Origin: Planctomycetota bacterium
Lineage (GTDB): Bacteria; Planctomycetota; Brocadiia; Brocadiales; Bathyanammoxibiaceae
Length of the DNA stretch: 64,000 nt
NCBI GenBank assembly: GCA_016209685.1
Contig: JACQVQ010000005.1
Location: 150,655 to 214,654, forward strand
Reading direction: 5' to 3'
Shown: piece by piece, positions 1 through 8,873 of the stretch
Layout of the letters: each line of letters opens with the position of its first letter
Numbering within the stretch: position 1 is the first letter of the stretch
The notes under the pieces: generated by a model
Database searches by the model: none
What the model saw: only the letters and a program-made list of their open reading frames with translations
Told to the model about the DNA's origin: nothing
Translations under genes and position numbers: made by a program

Positions 1-2
1 AT

Positions 3-101
3 CAAAAGGCAGACAAGGAACTAGATTTCTGCCACGCACTTGAAAAGACTATACGGGAAATCATATACCGCCAATATAAAAAGCCAGAGCAGAGCCAGTA
101 G
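3..101 (+). CDS. C-terminal fragment of an upstream ORF (truncated by window edge), ...FCHALEKTIREIIYRQYKKPEQSQ*
   Basis: Open frame from base 3; its TAG stop is the first TAG of a palindromic GTAGGGGC element. Confidence 0.4.
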   Translation, partial: QKADKELDFCHALEKTIREIIYRQYKKPEQSQ

Positions 102-135
102 GGGCACATTGTCCGCCTGAGGCGGATGCCCCTAC
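98..135. repeat. Family A palindrome with a family C palindrome nested inside
   Basis: gtaggggcacat-tgtccgcctgaggcgga-tgcccctac. Confidence 0.85.
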
Positions 136-157
136 TACTGAGGAGGGCAATTTCAAC

Positions 158-646
158 TTGAAGGCCGAGGAATTCCTGGACCTACTGGCGGCGGCGGGGT
201 ATAACTTCTTCACGGGCGTCCCCTGTTCCATCATTGGGGACCTAATACTCTTACTGGAGAAAGACCCCCGAATCCCTTACGTCCCTGCCGTTAGAGAGGA
301 CGTGGCCGTGGGGCTTGCGGCCGGGGCCTACCTGGGCGGGAAGACCCCATGCGTACTTATGCAAAATTCCGGCCTGGGCCAATGTCTTAATGCCTTGACC
401 TCTCTTAATCTTATCTATAAAATCCCTAGCCTCTTAATCGTTACCTGGAGGGGTTATAAAGACAAGGACGCACCTGAACATCTGGTTATGGGAAAGGCGT
501 GCACAAAGTTAATGGACTGTATAGGACTCCCTTACAGAGAACTCTCCACCAAAAACGTCGCTAAGTCTATTGAATGGTCCAGAGAGATGACCTCTCAGAG
601 ACAGATACCCGTTGCCCTGTTCCTGCCCAGGGGGGTGCTAGAGTGA
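158..646 (+). CDS. Sulfopyruvate/phosphonopyruvate decarboxylase alpha subunit (TPP Pyr domain)
   Basis: FFTGVPCS, AVREDVAVGLAAGAYLGG, MQNSGLGQ and WRG motifs; TTG start with AGGAGG upstream; next to beta subunit and AEP transaminase. Confidence 0.8.
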   Translation: MKAEEFLDLLAAAGYNFFTGVPCSIIGDLILLLEKDPRIPYVPAVREDVAVGLAAGAYLGGKTPCVLMQNSGLGQCLNALTSLNLIYKIPSLLIVTWRGYKDKDAPEHLVMGKACTKLMDCIGLPYRELSTKNVAKSIEWSREMTSQRQIPVALFLPRGVLE

Positions 647-668
647 AGACCACTGCCGAGGAATTTAA

Positions 669-722
669 GATTGGAAATTGGAAATTTTAAATTTGAAATT
701 TCCAATCTTCATTTTACAATTC
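669..722. repeat. Family E AT-rich inverted repeat
   Basis: attggaaattggaaattttaaatttgaaatttccaatc...ttacaattc. Confidence 0.85.
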
Positions 723-816
723 TTCCAGGAGGAATTTTTCTTTTTATAGTGTTGCCTATGTCCTTAAACTATACAAAGATGCAAGAATCTTTTGAGAGGA
801 CGGTGGGGGTACTCCA

Positions 817-1383
817 GTGAAGACCACTGCCGTATTAAAGACCATTATGGGAACACTAAGAGAAGAGTTAGTGGTGGCGGCCAACGGCAGGGTCTCCCGT
901 GAGGCCTTTACCCTTAAGGACAGGCCCCAGAATTTTTACATGATTGGCTCTATGGGCCTGGCCTCTTCCATTGCCCTGGGTCTTGCCCTCGCACGACCCC
1001 AACGTAAGGTAGTGATACTTGATGGCGACGGCAACGTACTTATGAACCTCGGGGGGCTGCCCCAGATAGGGGAACTCCTGCCACCTAACCTTGTCCACAT
1101 AGTCATTGATAATGAGACCTACGGCTCCACGGGCAGCCAGGCCACAATATCCAGGAAGATACCCCTGGAAAAGATAGCCCAGGCCTCTGGCTATCCTGTG
1201 GTAGAAAAGGTTACTGAAGAAAAAGACTTCAAGCTGACTTTAGAGAGATGCCTTGAGAAAGAAGGCCCTTCTTTTCTCCTGGTAAAGGTAGAGGCAGAGG
1301 AAGGGCCCGAAGGGCTTCCAAGGGTCAACCACAGCCCTGTCGTTATCAGGGATAGATTTATGGAGGCCATCAGAAGGAGTTAG
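817..1383 (+). CDS. Sulfopyruvate/phosphonopyruvate decarboxylase beta subunit (TPP-binding PP domain)
   Basis: GDGNVLMNLGGLPQI...IVIDNETYGSTGSQ TPP/Mg motif; GTG start. Confidence 0.8.
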   Translation: MKTTAVLKTIMGTLREELVVAANGRVSREAFTLKDRPQNFYMIGSMGLASSIALGLALARPQRKVVILDGDGNVLMNLGGLPQIGELLPPNLVHIVIDNETYGSTGSQATISRKIPLEKIAQASGYPVVEKVTEEKDFKLTLERCLEKEGPSFLLVKVEAEEGPEGLPRVNHSPVVIRDRFMEAIRRS

Positions 1384-1385
1384 AG

Positions 1386-3341
1386 ATGCAAGAGCCGTTT
1401 GAGAGGATGGTACTATTAAACCCCGGCCCGGTGGTGGTATCGGAGAAGGTCAGGAAGGCCCTCCTTCGGGGAGATATCTGTCACAGGGAGGAAGAGTTCT
1501 CCCGCATCCTTAAGAGGGTAAGGCAGATGCTCCTTGCGGCCTTTACGCCTGGAGGGGGGTACACCTCGGCGATACTTACGGGTTCCGGCACTGCCGCCAT
1601 GGAGTCCTCTATAGCCTCCTCCGTTGGGGAAGGTAAGGCCATCCTGATAATCAACAACGGTGTCTATGGCGAGAGGTTCTCCCGTATGGCCTCCATCTAC
1701 GGCCACCGCAAGTTTGAGCTAGTCTACGACTGGAGGAAGTTGCCAGACCCTGGCGACATTGAAAAGGCCCTCAGAGAGCACCCGGAGATACAGGTAGTAG
1801 CCCTTGTGCACCATGAGACCTCTACGGGCCTGATTAACCCCGTGAGGGAGATTGGCAAGATAGCCAAGAAATACGGGAAGGTCTTCCTGCTGGACTCCAT
1901 AAGCGGCCTCGGGGGAGAGGAGTTAGACCTGGAAGGATGTAACGTAGACCTCTGCGTCGGCTCGGCCAACAAATGTATACAGGGGCTCCCGGGCCTTTCC
2001 TTTGTATTGATTAAAAAAGAAGAGATGGAGAGGCTAAAGAAGATACCCCCCCGTTCCATGTACCTCCATATACCTACCCTCTGGGAGAGTCAGGAAAAGG
2101 GCACCGTCCCCTTTACCCCGTCTATCCCGATATTTTATGCCCTGGAGGCGGCCCTGGAGGAACTCCTGGAAGAAGGAGTCCAGGGCAGGATTGCCCGCTA
2201 CAGGAAGGCCGCCGAGATCCTGCGTAGCGGCTTCAGAGAGATGGGCCTCAAGCCCTATCTGCCTGAGAAGTTACTATCCAATACCATCACGACCCTTTAT
2301 CTCCCCACCGGGTTTGACTATCAGACCCTCCATGACGGGTTAAAGGAGAGTAGGTTTGTAATTTATGCCGGACAGGAACGCCTCAAGGGAGAAATCTTCA
2401 GGGTGGCCAACATGGGGGAACTTACCAGGAAGGACCTGGAAGGCTTCCTGGGCTGTCTAAGGAAGATAGTCTCCCGCCCCTCTGCCTCAAGTAAGGCCGG
2501 GAGGTCTACGGTACGTGCCATAATCCTTGCGGCAGGGGTAGGTAAGAGGCTCATGCCCATTACGGGCCAGAGGCCCAAATGCCTGATAGAAATCGGCGGG
2601 AAGACCTTGCTGGATAGATACCTGGAATCCCTGAAAGAATCTTCCATCACAGAGGTCACCTTTGTACTGGGCCACCTGAAGGAAATGATACTCCCAAGGC
2701 TCAAGGAGGCAGAAAATACGTTTAAGACCCACTACATATACAATGAAAATTACACGAGGGGCAGTATCACCTCCCTCTGGGAGGCCAGGGAAAGACTCCA
2801 GGGCGACGTCCTCATTATGGACGCCGATGTACTATTCCACCCCACCCTTTTAAAAAGACTGCTTGAGTCCCCTAAAAAGAGTTGTTTCCTGCTGGAGGAG
2901 GACTTCACGGATACGGGAGAGGAGATGAAGCTCTTCGTCCAGGGGGAGCGGGTAGCGGCCATCTCTAAGAATGCGGAATTCGGAATTCAGAATGCGGAAT
3001 CCCGCACTCGGCAATCCGCACTCCGCAATCCGCACTCCGCAATCCGCACTTTAATTGGAGAGGGGGTAGGGTTCCTGAAGCTAGCCGGGGAGTATTGCCC
3101 TCAGCTTAGAAATACCCTGGAGGATTTTATTCGGGAAGGAAGGCTGGACGCAGAATATGAGGAGGCCCTGGACAGGCTGTTATCCTGCTGTGAGGTGGGC
3201 TACGAACCCGTAGACGGCCTCCCCTGGATAGAGATAGACTTTGAGGAAGACATACAGAGGGCAGAGAAGGATATACTGCCGATGTTAGACGGCAACAAGG
3301 GTGAACTGAGCCACAAAAAGGGATTGAAAGGACGCCCATGA
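1386..3341 (+). CDS. Fused 2-aminoethylphosphonate-pyruvate transaminase / phosphonate nucleotidyltransferase (PntC-like)
   Basis: N-terminus LLNPGPVVVSEKV with PLP-lysine context SANKCIQGLPG; C-terminus VRAIILAAGVGKRLMPITGQRPKCLIEIGGKTLLDR (NTP-transferase signature). Confidence 0.82.
   Translation: MQEPFERMVLLNPGPVVVSEKVRKALLRGDICHREEEFSRILKRVRQMLLAAFTPGGGYTSAILTGSGTAAMESSIASSVGEGKAILIINNGVYGERFSRMASIYGHRKFELVYDWRKLPDPGDIEKALREHPEIQVVALVHHETSTGLINPVREIGKIAKKYGKVFLLDSISGLGGEELDLEGCNVDLCVGSANKCIQGLPGLSFVLIKKEEMERLKKIPPRSMYLHIPTLWESQEKGTVPFTPSIPIFYALEAALEELLEEGVQGRIARYRKAAEILRSGFREMGLKPYLPEKLLSNTITTLYLPTGFDYQTLHDGLKESRFVIYAGQERLKGEIFRVANMGELTRKDLEGFLGCLRKIVSRPSASSKAGRSTVRAIILAAGVGKRLMPITGQRPKCLIEIGGKTLLDRYLESLKESSITEVTFVLGHLKEMILPRLKEAENTFKTHYIYNENYTRGSITSLWEARERLQGDVLIMDADVLFHPTLLKRLLESPKKSCFLLEEDFTDTGEEMKLFVQGERVAAISKNAEFGIQNAESRTRQSALRNPHSAIRTLIGEGVGFLKLAGEYCPQLRNTLEDFIREGRLDAEYEEALDRLLSCCEVGYEPVDGLPWIEIDFEEDIQRAEKDILPMLDGNKGELSHKKGLKGRP
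2968..3051. repeat. Family D (CGGAATNCGCAATCCGCA) array in-frame in AEPT-PntC
   Basis: 27-codon insert NAEFGIQNAESRTRQSALRNPHSAIRT. Confidence 0.92.
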
Positions 3342-4654
3342 TAAGGCGGGCCATTGTCCTGGTAACGGCCCTGAGGTGGGCACTGGAAGACTGTGCAGGA
3401 TTACCCCTCTTCAAGCGTGCACTGCTGGCGGCCCAGAAAGGGGGAATAGAGGAGTTTTATATCGTTGCCAGGGAGGCCGCACAACTCCAGCCTTTGTTAC
3501 AGGACACAAGACTCAAGGCTACCTTGCGGTGGATTGAAGGGGGTCTGCCTGAAGAATTTTTTAAACCTGATACCAAGGCCGGCCCTGCCACCTCAACGGG
3601 GGTGTTGGTTATCAAAGCAGAATCGGTCTTTGATGCAAAGGTAATAGAAGGGGTACAGAACTGGGGGCTAGGGGAGGAGTCAGCCAGCCTGGCCGTCAGG
3701 AAGGGCACGGCAGAGCGGGGCACCTCTGTAAGGCTTGAGGGAGAAAAGGTTGCTGGCCTTGGGGAGGAAGAGGCAGATGCCCTGACGGCAGGGATTCTAC
3801 TGGTAAAGCCAGAGACCCTGAGGGGGATAGACCTTGGCGACCACAGGAACCCCATAACCTTTACGGAAGTAATCCGCCATCTGGCCAATAAAGGTACTGT
3901 AAGGGCGGTTAACGTTACCAAAGAGTTCTGCCAGGAAGTTACCTCTCTAGAGACCCTCAAGGGTGTAAAGAAGGCGCTGTATAAACGGTTGGGCCTCCCC
4001 ACTGATGGCCTAATGGCCATATATGTCAACAGAAAACTCTCCAGGTTTCTCACAAGGGTGTTAATAAGACTGCCAATTACCCCCAACCAGATAACCATTT
4101 GCAGTCTCCTTATTGGATTGACTGCCTGCTGGTTCTTCTGGCAGGGGGGTTACTGGTACGGCGTCTTTGCCGCATTGATATATCAGGCCTCGGTCATTGT
4201 GGATTTGAGCGACGGGGAGGTGGCCAGGCTGAAGTTTATGCAGTCCCGGTTTGGTGCCTGGCTTGATTCTGTCTGCGACAGTATAGTTTACGCAGGTATA
4301 TTCCTCGCCACTGCCCTGGCCCTCTCCAGACAAGGACATGCCAACGTCCTCTGGGCAGGCATTGTCTCTGCCACTGCCGCCCTCGTATGCCTCAACCTGG
4401 ATTCCTACTTGCTCATGCAAAAGGATACGGCAGGGGCGTCCAACACGTCAGCCCCTGTGGGGAGTGGTACTGCCACCTTTCTAGGAATGCTGTCCAACGT
4501 GGATACCTTCCAGATAATCCTCTTCCTCTTTGTATTTTCCGGACAGATGCTGTGGTTCACCTGGGGCATGGCGGTGGGATGGGGAGGTTATCTAACGGTC
4601 TCTCTTTCTAGACTCTTTCTAGGATGGATATGGAGAAGTCGTGCAGCGGCCTAA
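3338..4654 (+). CDS. CDP-alcohol phosphotransferase with N-terminal nucleotidyltransferase-like domain
   Basis: Exact CDP-alcohol phosphatidyltransferase motif D-LS-DG-EV-AR-x8-G-AWL-D-SVC-D plus TM segments; N-terminal half NTase-like but lacks LAAGxGxR. Confidence 0.8.
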   Translation: MIRRAIVLVTALRWALEDCAGLPLFKRALLAAQKGGIEEFYIVAREAAQLQPLLQDTRLKATLRWIEGGLPEEFFKPDTKAGPATSTGVLVIKAESVFDAKVIEGVQNWGLGEESASLAVRKGTAERGTSVRLEGEKVAGLGEEEADALTAGILLVKPETLRGIDLGDHRNPITFTEVIRHLANKGTVRAVNVTKEFCQEVTSLETLKGVKKALYKRLGLPTDGLMAIYVNRKLSRFLTRVLIRLPITPNQITICSLLIGLTACWFFWQGGYWYGVFAALIYQASVIVDLSDGEVARLKFMQSRFGAWLDSVCDSIVYAGIFLATALALSRQGHANVLWAGIVSATAALVCLNLDSYLLMQKDTAGASNTSAPVGSGTATFLGMLSNVDTFQIILFLFVFSGQMLWFTWGMAVGWGGYLTVSLSRLFLGWIWRSRAAA

Positions 4655-4657
4655 ACC
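4622..4657 (+). repeat. Direct repeat copy 1 at gene junction
   Basis: ggatggatatggagaagtcgtgcagcggcctaaacc; copy 2 at 4695-4730, 34/36 identical. Confidence 0.95.
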
Positions 4658-4680
4658 ACAAGTAGGGAGACATAGTCCAG

Positions 4681-6831
4681 GTGTTCCGCCACCTGGATGG
4701 ATATGGAGAAGTCGTGCATCGGCCTGAACCGCCAGGGGACGGTATAGTCCTGAGTGTCTGCCCCCACGACTGCCCGGACACCTGCAGTATCCTATCCCAC
4801 GTGAAGGGGGGCAAGCTAGTAAAAGTGAAGGGAAACCCCCAACACCACGTGACCAGGGGTTTCCTCTGTCCAAAGGTGAGGCACTATCCAGAAAGGGTCT
4901 ATAGCCCGGAACGGGTGTTATATCCCATGAAGAGGGTAGGCCCGAGAGGCTCAGGCCGCTTCCAGAGGATTTCGTGGGAAGAGGCCGTGGAGACCATTGC
5001 CTCCCGCTGGAAGGCTATTATCGCCAGGGAGGGCCCAAGGGCCATACTCCCCTATTACGGTTCTGGAACCCTGGGGATGGTGCATGGAAAACTGGCGGGG
5101 AAACGGTTCTTTAACCGCCTGGGAACGCTACAGCTTGACCGTACCATATGCACCAAGGCGGGACGGATTGGCTACCTCTACACCATGGGTACCTCGGAAG
5201 GGGCGGACCCAAGGGGCATCCCCTATTCAAGACTTGTCATAGCCTGGGGGACTAACACCTTTTCCACCAACGTACACCAACTACCCTTCCTCAGAGAGGC
5301 CAGGAGAAAGGGCGCCCTCTATGCCGTGGTGAACCCGTTTAGGGTAAAAGGGGCAGAGGTGGCGGATTTGTTCCTCCAGCCAAGGCCCGGCAGTGATGCG
5401 GCCCTGGCCCTCGGCATGATGCACATAATAATCAAGGAAGGACTCTTTGACAGGGACTTCGTCTCCCACTCCACCTCTGGTTTTGAGGAACTGCAGAGAC
5501 GGGTAGAGGAATATCCCCTGGAGCGAGTAGAGAAACTCACGGACATAGAGGCCCAAAAGATACGGGAATTTGCCAGGCTCTACGCCAGTAGTAAGCCCTC
5601 TTTTATCTATGTGGGTTCAGGCTGTCAGCATCATACTAATGGTGGCATGACCCTGCGGACGCTATCCTGTCTACCTGCCCTAGTGGGGACGTGGGGGAGG
5701 CCAGGCGGTGGTATCTTCTTCCCTACCAGCACTATATTTCCGGTGGACTGGGACTACCTGGAGGGGGAGGACCTGAGGCCCAACCCTCCGGCCTCATTTA
5801 ATATGAACAGCCTGGGCGAAATCCTCACGAATGGTAACCCCAGGATTAGCAGTCTTTATGTGTTCAATGCCAATCCTATGGCCGTACTATTTAACCAGAA
5901 CAGGTTGTTGACCGGGATTCTCAGGGAAGACCTCTTTACCGTAGTACATGAATTGTTCTTTACCGATACTGCGCATTATGCCGACATGGTTCTGCCGGCC
6001 ACTACCCAATTTGAGCAGGTAGACCTCCATGCCTCCTACTACCACCTCAGCCTCCAGCTCAACCAGCGGGCCATAGAACCCCTTGGGGAATGCAAGTCAA
6101 ATCTGGAGACCTTTAACCTCCTGGCCAGGGCAATGGGCCTTGAAGACCCCTGTTTTAAGCAAGACAGTTGGGACGTAATTGAGGAGATGCTGTCTACCAG
6201 GCACCCCGCCCTGGAAGGCATAACTCTGGAAAGACTCATTAAAGAAGGTCACGCCCCACTTAACCTTGAGATACCTTACGTGCCTTTTAAGGCTTGTAGT
6301 GAACTAGACAAATCTGACGGGCGATTTCCCACCCCTTCAGGGAAGATAGAATTTTACTCCCAAAAGATGGAAGCCGAGGGCCTTGACCCATTACCCACCC
6401 ACATACCGTTAAAGGAGGGTAGGGAGACTACGCCCTGGCTCTACGAAAGGTATCCACTCTATCTCCTCACCCCGTCAGCCCACTCCCTCTTGAACTCCAA
6501 TTTCGCCAGCGACCCCTGGCTGCACGGTAGGGGCACGTTGCAACGTGCCCCTACTATAGTTATTAACCCTGAGGAGGCCGCCTCAAGGGGTATAAAGGAT
6601 GGGGACCTCGTAAGTGTCTTTAACGACAGGGGCAGTTGCCTCCTCTGGGCCTCTGTGGAGGATAGGGTAAGGCCAGGGGTGGTGGTGAGCCTGGGCCAGT
6701 GGTGGAGCCGCCACTGCCCAGGAGGTAAGAACGCAAACCATACCACCCCGGACTTCCTCGCAGACATGGGTGGAGGCTCGGCCTTCAACACCAATCTGGT
6801 GCAGGTAGAAAAAACCCTGTGGAACGCTTAG
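4681..6831 (+). CDS. Molybdopterin-dependent oxidoreductase (DMSO reductase/formate dehydrogenase family)
   Basis: CPHDCPDTCSI...GFLCPKV Fe-S motif and C-terminal molydopterin dinucleotide-binding domain; contains an in-frame 28-bp palindrome. Confidence 0.85.
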   Translation: MFRHLDGYGEVVHRPEPPGDGIVLSVCPHDCPDTCSILSHVKGGKLVKVKGNPQHHVTRGFLCPKVRHYPERVYSPERVLYPMKRVGPRGSGRFQRISWEEAVETIASRWKAIIAREGPRAILPYYGSGTLGMVHGKLAGKRFFNRLGTLQLDRTICTKAGRIGYLYTMGTSEGADPRGIPYSRLVIAWGTNTFSTNVHQLPFLREARRKGALYAVVNPFRVKGAEVADLFLQPRPGSDAALALGMMHIIIKEGLFDRDFVSHSTSGFEELQRRVEEYPLERVEKLTDIEAQKIREFARLYASSKPSFIYVGSGCQHHTNGGMTLRTLSCLPALVGTWGRPGGGIFFPTSTIFPVDWDYLEGEDLRPNPPASFNMNSLGEILTNGNPRISSLYVFNANPMAVLFNQNRLLTGILREDLFTVVHELFFTDTAHYADMVLPATTQFEQVDLHASYYHLSLQLNQRAIEPLGECKSNLETFNLLARAMGLEDPCFKQDSWDVIEEMLSTRHPALEGITLERLIKEGHAPLNLEIPYVPFKACSELDKSDGRFPTPSGKIEFYSQKMEAEGLDPLPTHIPLKEGRETTPWLYERYPLYLLTPSAHSLLNSNFASDPWLHGRGTLQRAPTIVINPEEAASRGIKDGDLVSVFNDRGSCLLWASVEDRVRPGVVVSLGQWWSRHCPGGKNANHTTPDFLADMGGGSAFNTNLVQVEKTLWNA
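4695..4730 (+). repeat. Direct repeat copy 2 at gene junction
   Basis: ggatggatatggagaagtcgtgcatcggcctgaacc. Confidence 0.95.
6527..6554. repeat. Family A palindrome, in-frame in Mo-oxidoreductase
   Basis: gtaggggcacgttgcaacgtgcccctac, perfect 28-bp palindrome; reads RGTLQRAPT. Confidence 0.95.
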
Positions 6832-6859
6832 AATAATTATCAAGAGAGGGTAACAGCAG

Positions 6860-7306
6860 TTGAAGATATTGGAAATCGCAAGTATGGTTATCACCATTAT
6901 TGGCTTCGTTGCTACGATTATCTTCGGAATCCTCCCTCTACACGAACGCATGGACCGCATGGAAGAGGCAGTCTTATTAAAGCACTTTACAATTATTTAT
7001 CCGGTTAATAATACAATTGTGGAGTCCTCTCAAGTAATTAATGGCAGGACGCCTTTTCTAAAACTGAACCATTACATCTTATCGGCGCCGATGGAGACAA
7101 ATGACGTCTATGTCCAGGATGGGCCTCTGAAGGTCTCGGCGGGGGGCAATTGGGTGGGGGTAGCAAGGTTTGATGACGCTGGCGTAAGCAAGAAATTCCT
7201 CGTCCAGGTCGTTGCTACTAAGGCCGCACTACCACTAGGCCTTTTAACTAAACTACCCGGGGATGCGTTGTATTCTGAGGCAATAACGCTTGTCAAAAGG
7301 GAATGA
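6860..7306 (+). CDS. Small membrane-anchored protein of unknown function
   Basis: ORF with N-terminal TM segment (ASMVITIIGFVATIIFGILPL). Confidence 0.5.
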   Translation: MKILEIASMVITIIGFVATIIFGILPLHERMDRMEEAVLLKHFTIIYPVNNTIVESSQVINGRTPFLKLNHYILSAPMETNDVYVQDGPLKVSAGGNWVGVARFDDAGVSKKFLVQVVATKAALPLGLLTKLPGDALYSEAITLVKRE

Positions 7307-7352
7307 CCTGTCTACCTTAAAGTAAGAAAGGACTACCACGGATAAAACTCTC

Positions 7353-8597
7353 ATGACAACATTCAAAAAATATCTACTTCCAAAAGAGGGAGAGCCGATT
7401 ATCGTCCAGGGAAATCAGCTGAAGGTGCCGGATAATCCTATTATCCCCTACATTGAGGGGGACGGCATAGGTCCCGATATAATGGCCGTAGCCAGGCGGG
7501 TGCTGGACAAAGGGGTAGAGAGGGCCTACGGCGGGAAGAGGAAGATAGGCTGGTATGAGATATTCGCAGGCGCAAAGGCCAAAGAGCGTTTCGGGGAATT
7601 GCTACCAGAGGACACCTTTGAGGCCATAAGACAGTACCGTATCGCCCTGAAAGGGCCATTGAGCACGCCCATCGGAGGGGGGCACAGGTCCCTGAACGTT
7701 ACACTGCGTCAGGTGCTGGACCTCTATGCCTGTGTCAGACCCGTAAGGTACATCAAGGGCGCCCCCAGTCCCGTGAAGCGTCCTGAGAAGGTAGACATGG
7801 TCATCTTCAGGGAGAACACGGAGGACGTCTATGCTGGTATAGAGTGGCCCCAGGGGAGCAAGGAGGCTAAATCCATCATTGACTTCCTCAATAAAGACTA
7901 TAAGGCCAATATCCCCGCTGATTCTGGTATTGGGATAAAACCCATCTCCATTACCCGTACCAAGAGACTCATGAGGAAGGCCATAGAGTATGCCATTGCC
8001 CAAAAGAGGAGGTCTATCACCATAGTGCACAAGGGTAACATCATGAAGTACACGGAAGGGGCCTTCCGCAACTGGTGTTACGAACTAGCCAGGGAAGAAT
8101 ATGGTCACTGCACCATTACCGAGACCCAACTGACCGGGGAGTACGGAGGTAAACAGCCTGCGGACAGGATAGTGGTAAAGGACAAGCTGGCAGATGACAT
8201 GTTCAGGTTCGTACTGATGAGGCCGGAGGAGTGTGACGTACTGGCCATGCCCAATCTTAACGGCGACTACCTCTCGGACGCCTGTAATGCCCAGGTAGGT
8301 GGCATCGGCCTTGGCCCTTCGGCCAACATCGCCGACACCTGTGCCCTCTTTGAAGCGGCCCACGGCTCGGCCCCCAAATACGCCGGGCAGAACAAGGTGA
8401 ACCCCAGCGCCCTCATCCTCTCGGGGATAATGATGCTGGAGCACATGGACTGGAAGGAGACCGCCAAAAAAGTCCTTACCGCCCTGGAAAAGACCATCCT
8501 CCAGAAGAAGCTCACCTACGACCTTGCCAGACAGGTAAAGGGTGCCACGGAACTATCCACCTCCGCCTTTGGCGAAGAGGTTATCAGGAATATGTAA
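7353..8597 (+). CDS. icd: Isocitrate dehydrogenase (NADP-type)
   Basis: YIEGDGIGPDI, FRENTEDVYAGIEW and NLNGDYLSDACNAQVGGIGLGPSANI. Confidence 0.92.
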   Translation: MTTFKKYLLPKEGEPIIVQGNQLKVPDNPIIPYIEGDGIGPDIMAVARRVLDKGVERAYGGKRKIGWYEIFAGAKAKERFGELLPEDTFEAIRQYRIALKGPLSTPIGGGHRSLNVTLRQVLDLYACVRPVRYIKGAPSPVKRPEKVDMVIFRENTEDVYAGIEWPQGSKEAKSIIDFLNKDYKANIPADSGIGIKPISITRTKRLMRKAIEYAIAQKRRSITIVHKGNIMKYTEGAFRNWCYELAREEYGHCTITETQLTGEYGGKQPADRIVVKDKLADDMFRFVLMRPEECDVLAMPNLNGDYLSDACNAQVGGIGLGPSANIADTCALFEAAHGSAPKYAGQNKVNPSALILSGIMMLEHMDWKETAKKVLTALEKTILQKKLTYDLARQVKGATELSTSAFGEEVIRNM

Positions 8598-8687
8598 ACC
8601 AGGGGCCAGGGGTCAGAGGCCAGGGATCAGCAATCTTTTCCCCCAATCTCTGTTCCCTGACCCCTGTCCCCTGATTTTGGGGTGGTA

Positions 8688-8753
8688 AGCCCTGGTGGCG
8701 GAGCACCAGGGCTATAGCATTGGGGCTCTGCCCCCAATGCTCCGCCTCAGGCA
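8688..8753. repeat. Family B bipartite palindrome, intergenic
   Basis: agccctggtggcggagcaccagggctatagcattggggctctgcccccaatgct followed by a family C-like motif. Confidence 0.9.
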
Positions 8754-8873
8754 GGAATTGCCCCTACGATAGGTGTCCGAACTCGTATCCTAACATCAGA
8801 AAGAATACTTGAGTTTTGGGATATTCTCGTATATCATATTGGTTTTAAATTTTAAAAGATACAGAGGGCACTT

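Noticed and set aside
868-1098. Minus-strand ORF opposite the TPP decarboxylase beta subunit
   Set aside because: Shadow ORF; the plus-strand frame has clear TPP-binding motifs.
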